This document shows positions 8,295-17,349 of a DNA stretch of 64,000 bases, one piece after another. A program made the translations under genes and the position numbers. Source of the stretch: JBHJGM01 sp964405825. GTDB lineage: Bacteria; Verrucomicrobiota; Verrucomicrobiia; Opitutales; JBHJGM01. The stretch is taken from assembly GCA_964405825.1 (NCBI GenBank), contig CAYOPI010000007.1, forward strand, positions 11,966 through 75,965. The letters are read 5' to 3'. The stretch's first letter is position 1; each line of letters begins with the position of its first letter. A model generated the notes under the pieces. It was given only the letters and a program-made list of their open reading frames with translations. It was not told the origin of the DNA and did not search any database.

Positions 8295-11200
8295 ATGAGT
8301 CTGGCCTCCGCAGCAGTCGAGCGAAGCACGGTCACGTGGTTCTGCGCCGGTTTGGTCCTGGTGGTGGGACTGGTGAGCTTCTTTTCGCTGGGCCAGTTGG
8401 AGGATCCGGAGTTTGCGATCAAGTCCGCCCACATCGTGACGGCCTATCCGGGCGCAAGTGCGCAGGAAGTCGAGGATGAGGTGACCGATCCGATCGAGAC
8501 GGCGCTGCAGGAGATTGCCGAGGTCGATTACATCAAGTCGACCTCCCAGGACGGCCTCTCGACGGTCAAGGTGGAGATGCGGGCCGAGTTCTGGGCTGAT
8601 GCGTTGCCGCAGATCTTTGACTCGGTGCGGCGCAAGATTCGGGACGTGGAGGGTTCGCTGCCCGATGGCGCGGGCCGGCCGATGGTCAACGACGAGGTGG
8701 GCGACGTGTATGGCTTTGTGCTGGCGTTGACCAGTGACGGTTTTTCCGAGCGCGAGATGGAGGACTACGCCGAGTTGATCCGCAACCGTTTCCTGGCCAT
8801 CGAAGGGGTCTCGCGAGTGGAGTACTGGGGGATTCGCGACGAGCGCGTCTATGTGGACTACCGGCGTTCGCGCCTGGCCAACCTGGGCCTGACCGAATCC
8901 AGCATCGCCCAGACCCTCAGCGTGCAGGGCAGTATCGTCGATGCGGGCCGGGTCGATATCGGCAGTCAGCGCATCCGGGTGCAGCCCACCGGCGGTTTTG
9001 ACGACCCCGACGACATCGCGAATCTGGTCATCCGGCCGGAACTGGGGGATTTGCTGAGCATGGGTGCGGGCGGGTCGCTGGCGGCTTCGGAGATCATCCG
9101 CCTGGAGGATGTGGGCACGGTGCGGCGCGGCTACGTGGACCCGCCCTCAACGCGGATGCGCTTCAACGGACGCCACTGCGTGGGCATCGCCATTTCGAAT
9201 CAGCCCGGGGTGAACATCGTCAACCTGGGTCAGCGCATCGACGCGGAACTGGCCGCGGTCATCGGCGACTTGCCCGTCGGGCTGGAGCTGGAGAAGGTCC
9301 ACTGGCAGTCGGACGTGGTCTCCGAGGCGGTCAACGGGTTTCTGGAGAGTTTCGGGCAGGCCGTGGTCATCGTGCTGATCGTGATCACCGCGGTGATGGG
9401 CTGGCGCATGGGGATCATCATCGGCACGGCGCTGGTGCTGACGATCGCCGGCAGTTTCATCCTGATGGCGTTTTTCGGCATCGACCTGCAGCGCATGTCG
9501 CTAGGGGCACTGGTGATCGCGTTGGGGATGATGGTGGACAACGCCATTGTGGTGGCCGACGGCACCTACGCACGCATTGCCAAGGGGATGGACCGGCGCA
9601 AGGCCGCGATTGAAGCCGGGACGCAGCCGGCAATGCCCTTGCTCGGGGCGACGCTGATCGCGGTGATGGCTTTTTATCCGATTTACGCTTCGGTTGAGGG
9701 TGCGGGTGAGTACTGTGCCTCGCTCTTTACGGTGGTGGCGATCTCGCTGCTGACGAGTTGGGTGATCTCGGTGACAGTCACCCCCCTGCAGTGTATCTGG
9801 ATGCTCAAGAGCCCCGAAGAAGGGGAGGAGAGCAAGGACCCCTATGGCTCTGGATTCTACCAGGGATTCAAGCGGCTGCTTCTGGCGGCGATCCGCTTCC
9901 GCGCGATCACGATCGGGTCGATGGTCGCCCTGCTGGTGTCCTCGGGGGTGGCCTTCAGCTTCGTCACGCAGTTGTTTTTCCCGGACTCCTCGATGCAGAA
10001 GTTCATGATGGATTTCTGGGCGCCCGAAGGCCAGCGGTTGGAGGTGCACGACGCGCAGATCAGCGAGGTGGAAGGGCTGCTGGTGGCCGACGACCGGGTT
10101 GACTCGGTGACGTCCTTCATCGGCCGGGGCCCGCCGCGTTTCTACCTGCCGGTGGAGTCGGAATCGCCCAACCCCTCCTACGGGCAGCTGATCGTCAACG
10201 TGCGGGACTTCCGCGAAATCGACGCGATCATCGCCGACGTCAACGCCAGGTCGACCGAGCTGTTGCCGGGGTCCCTGGTCATTACCCGCAAGTACGGGGT
10301 CGGTCCGAGTAATACCTACAAGTTTGCCTTGCGCATCACCGGTCCGACCGACGCAGATCCGGACATCCTGCGCGAACTGGCCGAGGAGGTTCGTGCGGTT
10401 TTGAAGCGTTCGCCGCTGGTGGCCTACTCCACCACCGACTGGCGCCAGCGTACCCCGATCATCAACCCGGTCTTTGACCAGGAGCGCGGGAGCTTTGCCA
10501 ACGTGACGCGCCAGGACGTTGCCGAGGTGACCAAGCGCACCTTCGACGGCAGCGTGGTGGGGGTCTTCCGCGACGGCGACAAGCAGATTCCCATCGTGCT
10601 GCGCAACGCCGACGAGGAGCGCCAGACCTTTGAGGGGTTGAACATGCTGCCGGTGCAGCCCTTCCTCAGCGATGAGACCATCCCGATGGCCCAGGTGATC
10701 GACAATATCGATTTGAAGTGGGAGGACCCGTTGATTCAGCGGCGTAACCGTCTGCGCACGATCACCGTGCAGGCCAACCCGATTCCGGGCGAGACGCTGC
10801 CATCGATGATGAAGACCGTTCAGGCCGAGATCGAGGCGCTGGAGTTTCCGCCGGGCTACACGATGGAGTGGGGCGGCGAAACGGAGTCCTCAGCCGATTC
10901 GCAGGCCTCGCTGATCCCGGGGATGATTCCTGCGGGCATCGTGGTCATCGTGACGCTGATCGCACTCTTCAACGCCTATCGGCCCCCGCTGGTCATTTTG
11001 CTGACGGTGCCCTTCGCGGTGATCGGTGTCGCCTACGGTTTGCTCCTCACCGGAACGGCCTTTGGCTTTGTGGCGCTGCTGGGGGCAATGAGTCTGTGCG
11101 GGATGATGATCAAGAACGCGATCGTCCTGCTCGATGAGATCAACCTGCTCAAGAGCGAAGGCCAGGAGCCGCTGGACGCCACCGTCAACGCCGCCCTCTC

Positions 11201-11387
11201 GCGCCTGCGGCCGGTCATGCTGGCTGCAGCCACGACGGTGCTGGGCGTCATTCCGCTGCTCTCGGATGTCTTCTGGGTCGGGCTGGCGGCAACGGTCATG
11301 GCCGGGCTGAGCTTTGGCACGCTGCTGACGATGTTCCTGGTGCCGGTTTTTTACGCGACGTTCTTCAAGATCAAGGTCAAGCAATGA
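8295..11387 (+). CDS. RND family efflux pump, inner-membrane transporter
   Basis: The length, 1030 residues, is normal for AcrB/HAE-1-type pumps. An N-terminal helix (VTWFCAGLVLVVGLVSFF) is followed by a large periplasmic loop starting AYPGASAQEVEDEVTDPIE, a hallmark of the family. The second membrane block includes GMMVDNAIVVADG, where one Asp of the usual proton-relay pair is kept and the other is Asn, as in several RND subfamilies. A second periplasmic loop and final helices (LLGAMSLCGMMIKNAIVLLDEINLL) complete the duplicated architecture. It is the proton-driven component, extruding drugs, detergents or metabolites through the adaptor and channel on either side. The stop overlaps the next start (ATGA). 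Confidence 0.95.
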   Translation: MSLASAAVERSTVTWFCAGLVLVVGLVSFFSLGQLEDPEFAIKSAHIVTAYPGASAQEVEDEVTDPIETALQEIAEVDYIKSTSQDGLSTVKVEMRAEFWADALPQIFDSVRRKIRDVEGSLPDGAGRPMVNDEVGDVYGFVLALTSDGFSEREMEDYAELIRNRFLAIEGVSRVEYWGIRDERVYVDYRRSRLANLGLTESSIAQTLSVQGSIVDAGRVDIGSQRIRVQPTGGFDDPDDIANLVIRPELGDLLSMGAGGSLAASEIIRLEDVGTVRRGYVDPPSTRMRFNGRHCVGIAISNQPGVNIVNLGQRIDAELAAVIGDLPVGLELEKVHWQSDVVSEAVNGFLESFGQAVVIVLIVITAVMGWRMGIIIGTALVLTIAGSFILMAFFGIDLQRMSLGALVIALGMMVDNAIVVADGTYARIAKGMDRRKAAIEAGTQPAMPLLGATLIAVMAFYPIYASVEGAGEYCASLFTVVAISLLTSWVISVTVTPLQCIWMLKSPEEGEESKDPYGSGFYQGFKRLLLAAIRFRAITIGSMVALLVSSGVAFSFVTQLFFPDSSMQKFMMDFWAPEGQRLEVHDAQISEVEGLLVADDRVDSVTSFIGRGPPRFYLPVESESPNPSYGQLIVNVRDFREIDAIIADVNARSTELLPGSLVITRKYGVGPSNTYKFALRITGPTDADPDILRELAEEVRAVLKRSPLVAYSTTDWRQRTPIINPVFDQERGSFANVTRQDVAEVTKRTFDGSVVGVFRDGDKQIPIVLRNADEERQTFEGLNMLPVQPFLSDETIPMAQVIDNIDLKWEDPLIQRRNRLRTITVQANPIPGETLPSMMKTVQAEIEALEFPPGYTMEWGGETESSADSQASLIPGMIPAGIVVIVTLIALFNAYRPPLVILLTVPFAVIGVAYGLLLTGTAFGFVALLGAMSLCGMMIKNAIVLLDEINLLKSEGQEPLDATVNAALSRLRPVMLAAATTVLGVIPLLSDVFWVGLAATVMAGLSFGTLLTMFLVPVFYATFFKIKVKQ

Positions 11388-12856
11388 GGCAGGTTTGGAG
11401 GAAAGATCGGATGGCCGCGGCGGCAACGTCGCTGGCGGCGTTGCTGCTTGCGGGCTGCCTGACGGTGGGTCCCGACTACGAAGCGCCTCAGGTGGAAGTG
11501 CCCGATACGTGGCAGACGCCTTACGAGCGTCCGATTGAGCAGGCGCGGGTCGACCTCATTCAGTGGTGGCGGCAGTTTGACGACCCGGTGCTCAACGAGC
11601 TGATTGACACCTGCGCGCTGAACAACCGGGACATTCTGACCGCGCTGGCGGCGATCGACGAGTCGCGGGCCTTGCTGGGTGCGGCCAAGGGCGATTACTT
11701 TCCGGGTGTTTCGGGTGAAGGGAGCCTCAGCCGGAATCGCCTGAGCGAGGCCACCGTTCCAATCGTGCAGGGCCGCGACCGGGTGGATAACACGTTTTCG
11801 CTGGGCGGCAGTGCCTTTTGGGAGGTCGACGTTTTCGGGCGCATCCGGCGCAACGTTGAGTCGGCCCGGGCGGGGTTCGAGGCGAGCGAGGAGGACTTCC
11901 GCGACCTGCTGGTCATTCTCTACGCGGAGACCGCCACGGCCTATTTTGAAGTGCGCGCCCTGGATGAGCGCCTGCGCCTGGCGCAGCAGAACGTGGAGTC
12001 GCAGGAGAAGACCCTGCAGATTACGCGCGACCGCGTGGACTCGGGCCTGGCCCCCGAACTGGACATTGCCCAGGCCGAGCTGAACCTGAACCGCACGCGC
12101 TCGTTCATTCCGCAGTTGCGTGAAGGACGGACCATTGCAGTCAACGCGCTGAGCGTGCTGGTGGGCGCGTATGCGAGCGATGTCGAGGCGATGCTGCGGC
12201 CGCGGCCCCCGTCGCTGTTTGATGCCCGGCTGCTTTTCGTGACGCCGGTGGACGTGGTGCGGCAGCGCCCGGATGTGCGCCGGGCCGAGCGTGAACTGGC
12301 CGCGCAAACGGCCCAGATCGGCGTGGCCCAGTCGGAACTGTATCCGCGTTTTTCGCTGACGGGCACCTTCGCTTTCGAGTCCTTTGAGGCGAGCGATCTG
12401 TTTGAGGCCGACAGTCTGGCCTGGGGTTTCGGGCCGGCCTTCAGCTGGCGCATTTTCGAAGGCAACAGCCTGCGCCAGGTGGTGCGGGCGGAAGAAGCAC
12501 GGACGCTGCAGGCGCTGTTGCAGTACGAGCAGACGGTCTTGCGGGCGGTTGAGGACGTGGAGAATTCGCTCTCGGGGGTGGTCAATGAGTCCATCCGCAA
12601 GGAGGACCTGGGCCGCAGCGTGACGGCGGCCGAACGCGCCGTGAAGCTGGCCCAGGAACTTTACATCAACGGGCTGTCGGACTTCCGCAACGTGCTGGAA
12701 AACGAGCGTTCGCTCTTTGAGCAACAGGACGAACTCGCAACCAGCGAGGGCGTGCTTCGGCAGAACGTGGCCAGTTTTTACCGGGCGATTGGCGGGGGCG
12801 TGTACCGGCCCGACAGCCCCGAACTGACCGCCGAAAATCAGCCCCCGTCTCCCTGA
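11384..12856 (+). CDS. Outer-membrane efflux channel lipoprotein (NodT/OprM type)
   Basis: The 490-residue protein has a signal peptide with lipobox LLLAGC and then TVGPDYEAP, typical of the NodT/OprM class of TolC-like channels. Two outer-membrane efflux repeats are visible: the first around the WWRQFDDPVLNELI segment and coiled-coil helices, the second around QRPDVRRAERELAAQTAQIGV. It should form a trimeric outer-membrane duct for the RND pump. It starts inside the pump stop codon with a 4-bp overlap, confirming a single three-gene transcription unit (7163-12856). A GGAGG motif lies about a dozen bases after this start, just before an internal ATG at 11411, so the shorter start is also possible. 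Confidence 0.92.
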   Translation: MRQVWRKDRMAAAATSLAALLLAGCLTVGPDYEAPQVEVPDTWQTPYERPIEQARVDLIQWWRQFDDPVLNELIDTCALNNRDILTALAAIDESRALLGAAKGDYFPGVSGEGSLSRNRLSEATVPIVQGRDRVDNTFSLGGSAFWEVDVFGRIRRNVESARAGFEASEEDFRDLLVILYAETATAYFEVRALDERLRLAQQNVESQEKTLQITRDRVDSGLAPELDIAQAELNLNRTRSFIPQLREGRTIAVNALSVLVGAYASDVEAMLRPRPPSLFDARLLFVTPVDVVRQRPDVRRAERELAAQTAQIGVAQSELYPRFSLTGTFAFESFEASDLFEADSLAWGFGPAFSWRIFEGNSLRQVVRAEEARTLQALLQYEQTVLRAVEDVENSLSGVVNESIRKEDLGRSVTAAERAVKLAQELYINGLSDFRNVLENERSLFEQQDELATSEGVLRQNVASFYRAIGGGVYRPDSPELTAENQPPSP

Positions 12857-12892
12857 AGCTTGCGTGACGGACCCGCTGGTCTCAGACGGAAT

Positions 12893-12970
12893 TGGTCGGG
12901 CTGAGAGGATTCGAACCTCCGACCCCTACACCCCCAGTGTAGTGCGCTAACCAGACTGCGCTACAGCCCG
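12893..12970 (-). tRNA. tRNA-Pro (anticodon GGG), CCA encoded
   Basis: On the minus strand the sequence folds into a complete cloverleaf. The acceptor stem is CGGGCTG/CAGCCCG, the D-arm is GCGC...GCGC, and the anticodon stem CTACA/TGTAG closes loop CTGGGGG, giving anticodon GGG. The T-arm has loop TTCGAAT. The discriminator base is A and the 3' CCA is encoded (12893-12895). It reads CCC/CCU proline codons. It lies between the efflux operon and rlmN. Confidence 0.96.
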
Positions 12971-13036
12971 CCGTAAACTTTCAGGCAATCCCAGAGAGGC
13001 TGCGCTGTCAAAGCGATTCTCCGGCGGGGGACCGGC

Positions 13037-14155
13037 TCAGGCCACCGGTTCGGGAGCCGGCGGGGTCTCGTGATGAAGGCGGAGTTGCCCGCAGGCCGCA
13101 TCGATGTCGTGGCCCTTCTCGCGGCGCAGGGTGGCGGACACGCGTTGCTCGCGCAGGACGTTGGCGAAGGTCTGCTGGCGCTTGAGGGAGGGGCGCTTCC
13201 ACTCCAGCCCGGAGACGGTGTTGTAGGGGATGAGGTTGACGTGGGCGTGGAGGTCGCGGGCGATTCTGGCCAGGGCGCGGGCCTGCTCGAGGGAGTCGTT
13301 GATGTCTTCTATCAGAATGAACTCCAGGGTAAGCATGCGCCCGTGTCTTTCGCTGAAGGCGCGGGCGGCCGGCAGCAACGCCTCCAGAGGCCAGCGGCGG
13401 TTGACCGGCATGATCTGCTCGCGGACCTCGTTGGTCGCGCCGTGCAGCGACAGGGCCAGGCGGAACCCGATGGGCTCCTCGGCCAGTTGGTAGATTTTCG
13501 GGACGACCCCGGAGGTGGAGATGGTGATGCGGCGTGCGCCAAAGCGCAGCCCCCAGTCGGCATTGACCAGGGTGAGCGCGTGCAGGAGGGCGTCGTAATT
13601 GGCCAGCGGCTCGCCCATGCCCATCACCACGATGTTGTCGAAAGAGGCCAGCTCGGCCCTGGCGCGGGGCGTGCGTGCGTCCTCCTGTGCGCAGACGGCC
13701 AGGAGCTGGGCGACGATTTCGCCGGCGGACAGGTCGCGCTTCCAGCCGGCCAGGCCCGAGGCGCAGAAGCGGCACCCGTAGGCGCAGCCAACCTGCGTGG
13801 AGATGCAGATGGTCTTGCGCGAACGCTCCTGGCCCACCCCGTCCTGCGGGGCGCGGATGATGACCGTCTCGATCAGCGAGCCGTCGCGCAGTTGCAGCAG
13901 GAGCTTGTCGGTCACATCGCTGGAGCGCTTGTTGAGGACGAGGCGGACGGGCTCGAAGTCGAAGGTGTCGGCCAGCCAGTCACGCGTGTCGGATGAGAGC
14001 GAGGTCATCTCCCCGGCGGTGGCGACGCGCTTCTTGTAGAGCCACTCGAGGATCTGCTTCGCGCGGAAGGGCTTCTCCCCACGCTCGGCCAGGCGCGTCT
14101 GCAGGGACTGCGGGGTCTCGCCGGTGATGGGCGGCTTCTCGGGCGCGAACTTCAT
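13037..14155 (-). CDS. rlmN: 23S rRNA (adenine-C2)-methyltransferase RlmN, radical SAM
   Basis: I chose ATG 14155 (372 residues); the frame runs on to 14371 but the extra residues read as low-complexity Ser/Thr/Ala and are not family-like. The radical SAM cluster motif CAYGCRFCASG (CxxxCxxC) is preceded by ICISTQVG, the RlmN signature. MGMGEPLANYDALL and ISTSGVVPKI are the SAM-binding segments. The second catalytic cysteine is expected in RREKGHDIDAACGQL near the C-terminus. The enzyme methylates C2 of adenosine 2503 in 23S rRNA, and often adenosine 37 in tRNAs. The downstream neighbour is tRNA-Pro. The upstream neighbour is a sugar isomerase gene only 13 bp away on the same strand, so the two may be co-transcribed. 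Confidence 0.95.
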   Translation of the reverse strand: MKFAPEKPPITGETPQSLQTRLAERGEKPFRAKQILEWLYKKRVATAGEMTSLSSDTRDWLADTFDFEPVRLVLNKRSSDVTDKLLLQLRDGSLIETVIIRAPQDGVGQERSRKTICISTQVGCAYGCRFCASGLAGWKRDLSAGEIVAQLLAVCAQEDARTPRARAELASFDNIVVMGMGEPLANYDALLHALTLVNADWGLRFGARRITISTSGVVPKIYQLAEEPIGFRLALSLHGATNEVREQIMPVNRRWPLEALLPAARAFSERHGRMLTLEFILIEDINDSLEQARALARIARDLHAHVNLIPYNTVSGLEWKRPSLKRQQTFANVLREQRVSATLRREKGHDIDAACGQLRLHHETPPAPEPVA

Positions 14156-14168
14156 GGTTGGGGAGGTG

Positions 14169-14972
14169 CTACGCGATCCCCAGCTCCTTTTCAAACGCGG
14201 CCATGGCCTGGCGGTCGTGCACCAGCTGGGCCTCGTCGCCGAACTTGATCCACTCGCCCGAGAGGATGCCGTGGTATCCGCTGGAGTGGAGCAGTTGCAG
14301 GATCTCGCGGTGGTCGAGTTCGCCTTCGCCGATTTTGCGGAACTCCAGCTCGTCGGGGTTGCGCATGGCATCGTGGAAATGCACGTGGCGTATCCAGGGT
14401 TTCAATACGGTAAAGGCGGTCCGCAGGGAATAGCCAAAGATGCGTGCCGGGTGCATCACGTCCCAGTTCACGGCGATGTTGGGGTGGTCGGCCAGGGTCA
14501 TGACCGCGGCAACGTGGGCGGCGTCGCACCAGGCGTCGTGGGTTTCCAGAGCCAGGATGACGTTGCGGTCGGCAGCCTGGGCAGCGAGCGATTTGAGATG
14601 CCCGGCGACGGTATCGATGGCCTCGCCGCGGGAGACGCCCTCGCCCAGCTCGCCCCCAAAGACGCGGACCACCGGGCAGCCCAGATCGCCGGCCAGGTCG
14701 ATGGTCTGCCGGGACTCCTCCAGCCAGCGATCGACTTCTGCGGGATTGGCAAAGCGCGCGGAGATGGCGATGCAGCCGCATTGAATGCCGGCGTCGTCGA
14801 ACTGCTGCCGGACTGCGGTGCGTTCGTCGGCCGAGAGGCTGACTTCGACACCGTGGGCGTGGTTGCCCCCGGCGCGAATCTCGACGCTGTCGTAGCCCGT
14901 GCGCCGGGCCAGGGCGAGCACGGCGGCCAGGGGCGCCTGCGCGCAGGAGAAGGTCATGAAGGCGTATTTCAT
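14169..14972 (-). CDS. Sugar phosphate isomerase/epimerase-like TIM-barrel protein
   Basis: The 267-residue protein has the fold signature of the xylose-isomerase-like / AP endonuclease 2 family. It starts MKYAFMTFSC; SVEIRAGGNH supplies a strand-end acidic residue, NVILALETHDAWC and NIAVNWDVMH carry metal ligands, HVHFHD is the classical HxHxHD-like site, and SGEWIKFG closes the barrel. Such proteins use a divalent metal to isomerise or epimerise sugars, inositols or keto-sugars. It lies 44 bp downstream of a GFO/IDH/MocA oxidoreductase on the same strand, the usual pairing in verrucomicrobial and planctomycete sugar catabolism. The substrate is not predictable. Confidence 0.85.
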   Translation of the reverse strand: MKYAFMTFSCAQAPLAAVLALARRTGYDSVEIRAGGNHAHGVEVSLSADERTAVRQQFDDAGIQCGCIAISARFANPAEVDRWLEESRQTIDLAGDLGCPVVRVFGGELGEGVSRGEAIDTVAGHLKSLAAQAADRNVILALETHDAWCDAAHVAAVMTLADHPNIAVNWDVMHPARIFGYSLRTAFTVLKPWIRHVHFHDAMRNPDELEFRKIGEGELDHREILQLLHSSGYHGILSGEWIKFGDEAQLVHDRQAMAAFEKELGIA

Positions 14973-15016
14973 CAGAGGCGGGCGATGGGGTTGATCGTTT
15001 GGTTGGCGGAAAAAAG

Positions 15017-16090
15017 TCAGACGCTCTCGCTGCGACCGGAGGCGGCCGAGCGGTAGAGCGCGTCGGTGATGCGGGTGATGGTGAGGGCGTTCTCCAGGGT
15101 CGTCAGCGGCGGGCGGCCCTGCTGGATGGCCTCGGCAAAGTCGCCGATGGGCCCCGGGTCGTGGTTGTCTTCCTGGCTCTCGGGTTCGTGGTGGAGGACG
15201 CTCGTTTGCACGCCCTGCGCGGGGTCGATGTGGTCGTGGTAGACGGGGTCCTGCGGGTTGAGCATGCCCATGCCGGGGTTGCTCGAGGTCAGCCGGACGC
15301 TGCCACGCTCACCGGTGACGGCCCAGGTGTTTTCCATGACCGCCGGGACGCGCTCGCCGCGCTCGAAGTGCAGGAGGGCGCCGCCCTTGAAGCGAACGCT
15401 GCCAACGGCGTGGGTCTCGGCGTCCGAGCCGGGTGCCTGGTGTGCCTGCAGCTCAGGCGGCATCAGAAACTGCGCGCCAAAGGCGGTCTCGGGCTCCAGC
15501 GACCAGTCCGCCAGACCCAGCAGGAAATCCAGGTCGTAGACGCCCCAGTTGACGAGGATGCCGCCGCCGTTGAGCGCGCGCTTCAGTCGCCAGACGGGTG
15601 GCGGGTTGCCGGGCGGGGGACCGGCTGGAACGGACGCGCGGCAGTGCAGGAGCCGCAGCGTGCCCAGTGCGCCCGAGGCGATGAGTTTGCGAGCAGCCCG
15701 GGTGGTGGAGAGGGTGTGCGGCCGGCAGGAGCAGCAACCGCCCACGCGGTCGCCCTGCAGGGCCATGATGGATTCCAGTTCGGCGGCGCACATCGCCGCG
15801 GGCTTCTCAATGAGCACGTGCTTGCCGGCGCGAAAGGCGGCCTTGGCCAGCTCGGTGCGGATGTGAGTGGGCAGGGCGAGGATGACGGCGTCGATGCCGG
15901 GGTCATCAAAGAGTTCCTGGGCATTGGTGGTTGAACGCGGTACGTCGAACTGCGCGGCAGCACTCCGGGCGGCTTCGGCGTTCACGTCGGCAACCGCAGT
16001 CAGGTGCACCTGCGGTGCCTTCGCGCCTGCCTTCAGGTGCATCTTGCCGATTACGCCGCAGCCGACGACGGCAAAGGAGACGGGTTGCAT
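15017..16090 (-). CDS. GFO/IDH/MocA-family NAD(P)-dependent oxidoreductase
   Basis: The 357-residue protein has the N-terminal Rossmann motif VVGCGVIGKMHLKAG and the family marker GKHVLIEKPAA, whose EKP lysine is the conserved active-site residue (about residue 96). The C-terminal alpha/beta domain has NGGGILVNWGVYDLDFLLG, matching the GGGxxxDxGxHxxD pattern but with Asn-Trp and Tyr in place of the common Asp and His. Family members oxidise or reduce sugars and inositols. It is followed on the same strand by a TIM-barrel isomerase and is divergent from a second member of the same family (start 16216), so the two control regions share 125 bp. Confidence 0.88.
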   Translation of the reverse strand: MQPVSFAVVGCGVIGKMHLKAGAKAPQVHLTAVADVNAEAARSAAAQFDVPRSTTNAQELFDDPGIDAVILALPTHIRTELAKAAFRAGKHVLIEKPAAMCAAELESIMALQGDRVGGCCSCRPHTLSTTRAARKLIASGALGTLRLLHCRASVPAGPPPGNPPPVWRLKRALNGGGILVNWGVYDLDFLLGLADWSLEPETAFGAQFLMPPELQAHQAPGSDAETHAVGSVRFKGGALLHFERGERVPAVMENTWAVTGERGSVRLTSSNPGMGMLNPQDPVYHDHIDPAQGVQTSVLHHEPESQEDNHDPGPIGDFAEAIQQGRPPLTTLENALTITRITDALYRSAASGRSESV

Positions 16091-16215
16091 GCCCCTGAAC
16101 GTGGCGATGCGGACGGGTGCTTGGCAAATAAAACCATGAGGGCGGGCACTCCGGAGTTGTCGCCCGCGGCTGATTGGGGGAGGCTCGCAGGCGTTGTTTG
16201 GAGGTTACCCCGCCT

Positions 16216-17340
16216 ATGCCAAAGAAGATCAACGTTGCGATCACCGGCCTTGGATTCGGTGCCGAATTCATCCCCATCTACCAGGCCCACCCGCGCGTGA
16301 ATCTCGTGGCAGTCTGTCAGCGCAACAAGCGCAAGCTCAAGGCGATTCAGGAGGCCTTTGGCATCGAGAAGGCCTATGCTGACTACGATGCGATGCTCAA
16401 GGATCCGGAGATCCAGGCCGTCCATATCAACACGCCGATCCCCGACCACGCCGTGCAGAGCATCGCTGCGCTAAAGGCCGGCAAGCACGTGGCCTGCACG
16501 GTGCCGATGGCCACCTCAATCGACGATTGCCGGCGGATCGTGAAGCTCTCGCAGAGTACCGGCCTGAAGTACATGATGATGGAAACGGTCGTGTACTCGC
16601 GCGAGTATCTTTACGTGAAGAAGCTGCTGGACGAGGGGAAGCTGGGGAAGCTGCAGTTTCTGCAGGCCAGCCATCAGCAGGACATGGACGGGTGGCCGGA
16701 CTACTGGCCGGGCCTGCCGCCGATGTGGTACGCCACCCACTGCGTCGGGCCGATGCTGGCGCTGGCCGAGGCCCCGGCGGAATACGTCAGTTGCTTCGGC
16801 TCGGGCACGATTCGCAAGGAGCTGGTCAAGCACTACGGCTCGTCCTTCGCGGTGGAGACCGCGCACCTCAAGCTGAAGGGCACGGACCTGACCGCGCGCA
16901 TCATCCGCTCGCTTTTTGACACCGCCCGCCAGTACCGCGAAAGCATCGACGTGTACGGCTCGAAGCAGTCGTTTGAGTGGACGCTGATCGAGCATGAGCC
17001 CCATGTGCTGCACACCGCGAAGCGGCCCGAGCCGAAGATCCCGCGCAAGGTGACCGTGCCGGATTTCGCGACGCGCCTGCCCAAGGCGATCCGCCCCTTC
17101 ACCACCAAGGGCGTCTACGATCTGGGCAAGAAGACGCATCTGAGTTTCACGCAGGGGGCGGGCCACGGGGGCTCGCACCCGCACCTCGCGCACGAGTTTG
17201 TGGTGGCGCTGCTGGAAGGCCGCGACCCGTATCCCAACGCGGTTGAGTCGGCCAACTGGACCTGCGTGGGGCTGTGTGCGCATCAGTCGGCCGAGAAGGG
17301 CGGGGCGATCGTGCGCCTGCCGGCTTTCACCCTGAACTGA
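16216..17340 (+). CDS. GFO/IDH/MocA-family oxidoreductase (second, dissimilar copy)
   Basis: The start is placed at ATG 16216 because a GGAGG sits at 16200-16204 and the family motif VAITGLGFGAEFIP follows directly; the frame opens earlier at 16174. The 374-residue protein has GKHVACTVPMA at the site where most relatives have EKP, so the usual lysine is replaced by a Val-Pro. Longer segments such as DGWPDYWPGLPPMWYATHC, with a Trp/Tyr/His-rich active-site loop, are typical of a subgroup often found in sugar-degradation clusters of this phylum. An oxidoreductase acting on a sugar derivative is expected. It runs into the next gene with a 9-bp gap, so both are probably co-transcribed. Confidence 0.85.
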   Translation: MPKKINVAITGLGFGAEFIPIYQAHPRVNLVAVCQRNKRKLKAIQEAFGIEKAYADYDAMLKDPEIQAVHINTPIPDHAVQSIAALKAGKHVACTVPMATSIDDCRRIVKLSQSTGLKYMMMETVVYSREYLYVKKLLDEGKLGKLQFLQASHQQDMDGWPDYWPGLPPMWYATHCVGPMLALAEAPAEYVSCFGSGTIRKELVKHYGSSFAVETAHLKLKGTDLTARIIRSLFDTARQYRESIDVYGSKQSFEWTLIEHEPHVLHTAKRPEPKIPRKVTVPDFATRLPKAIRPFTTKGVYDLGKKTHLSFTQGAGHGGSHPHLAHEFVVALLEGRDPYPNAVESANWTCVGLCAHQSAEKGGAIVRLPAFTLN

Positions 17341-17349
17341 GGACGAACC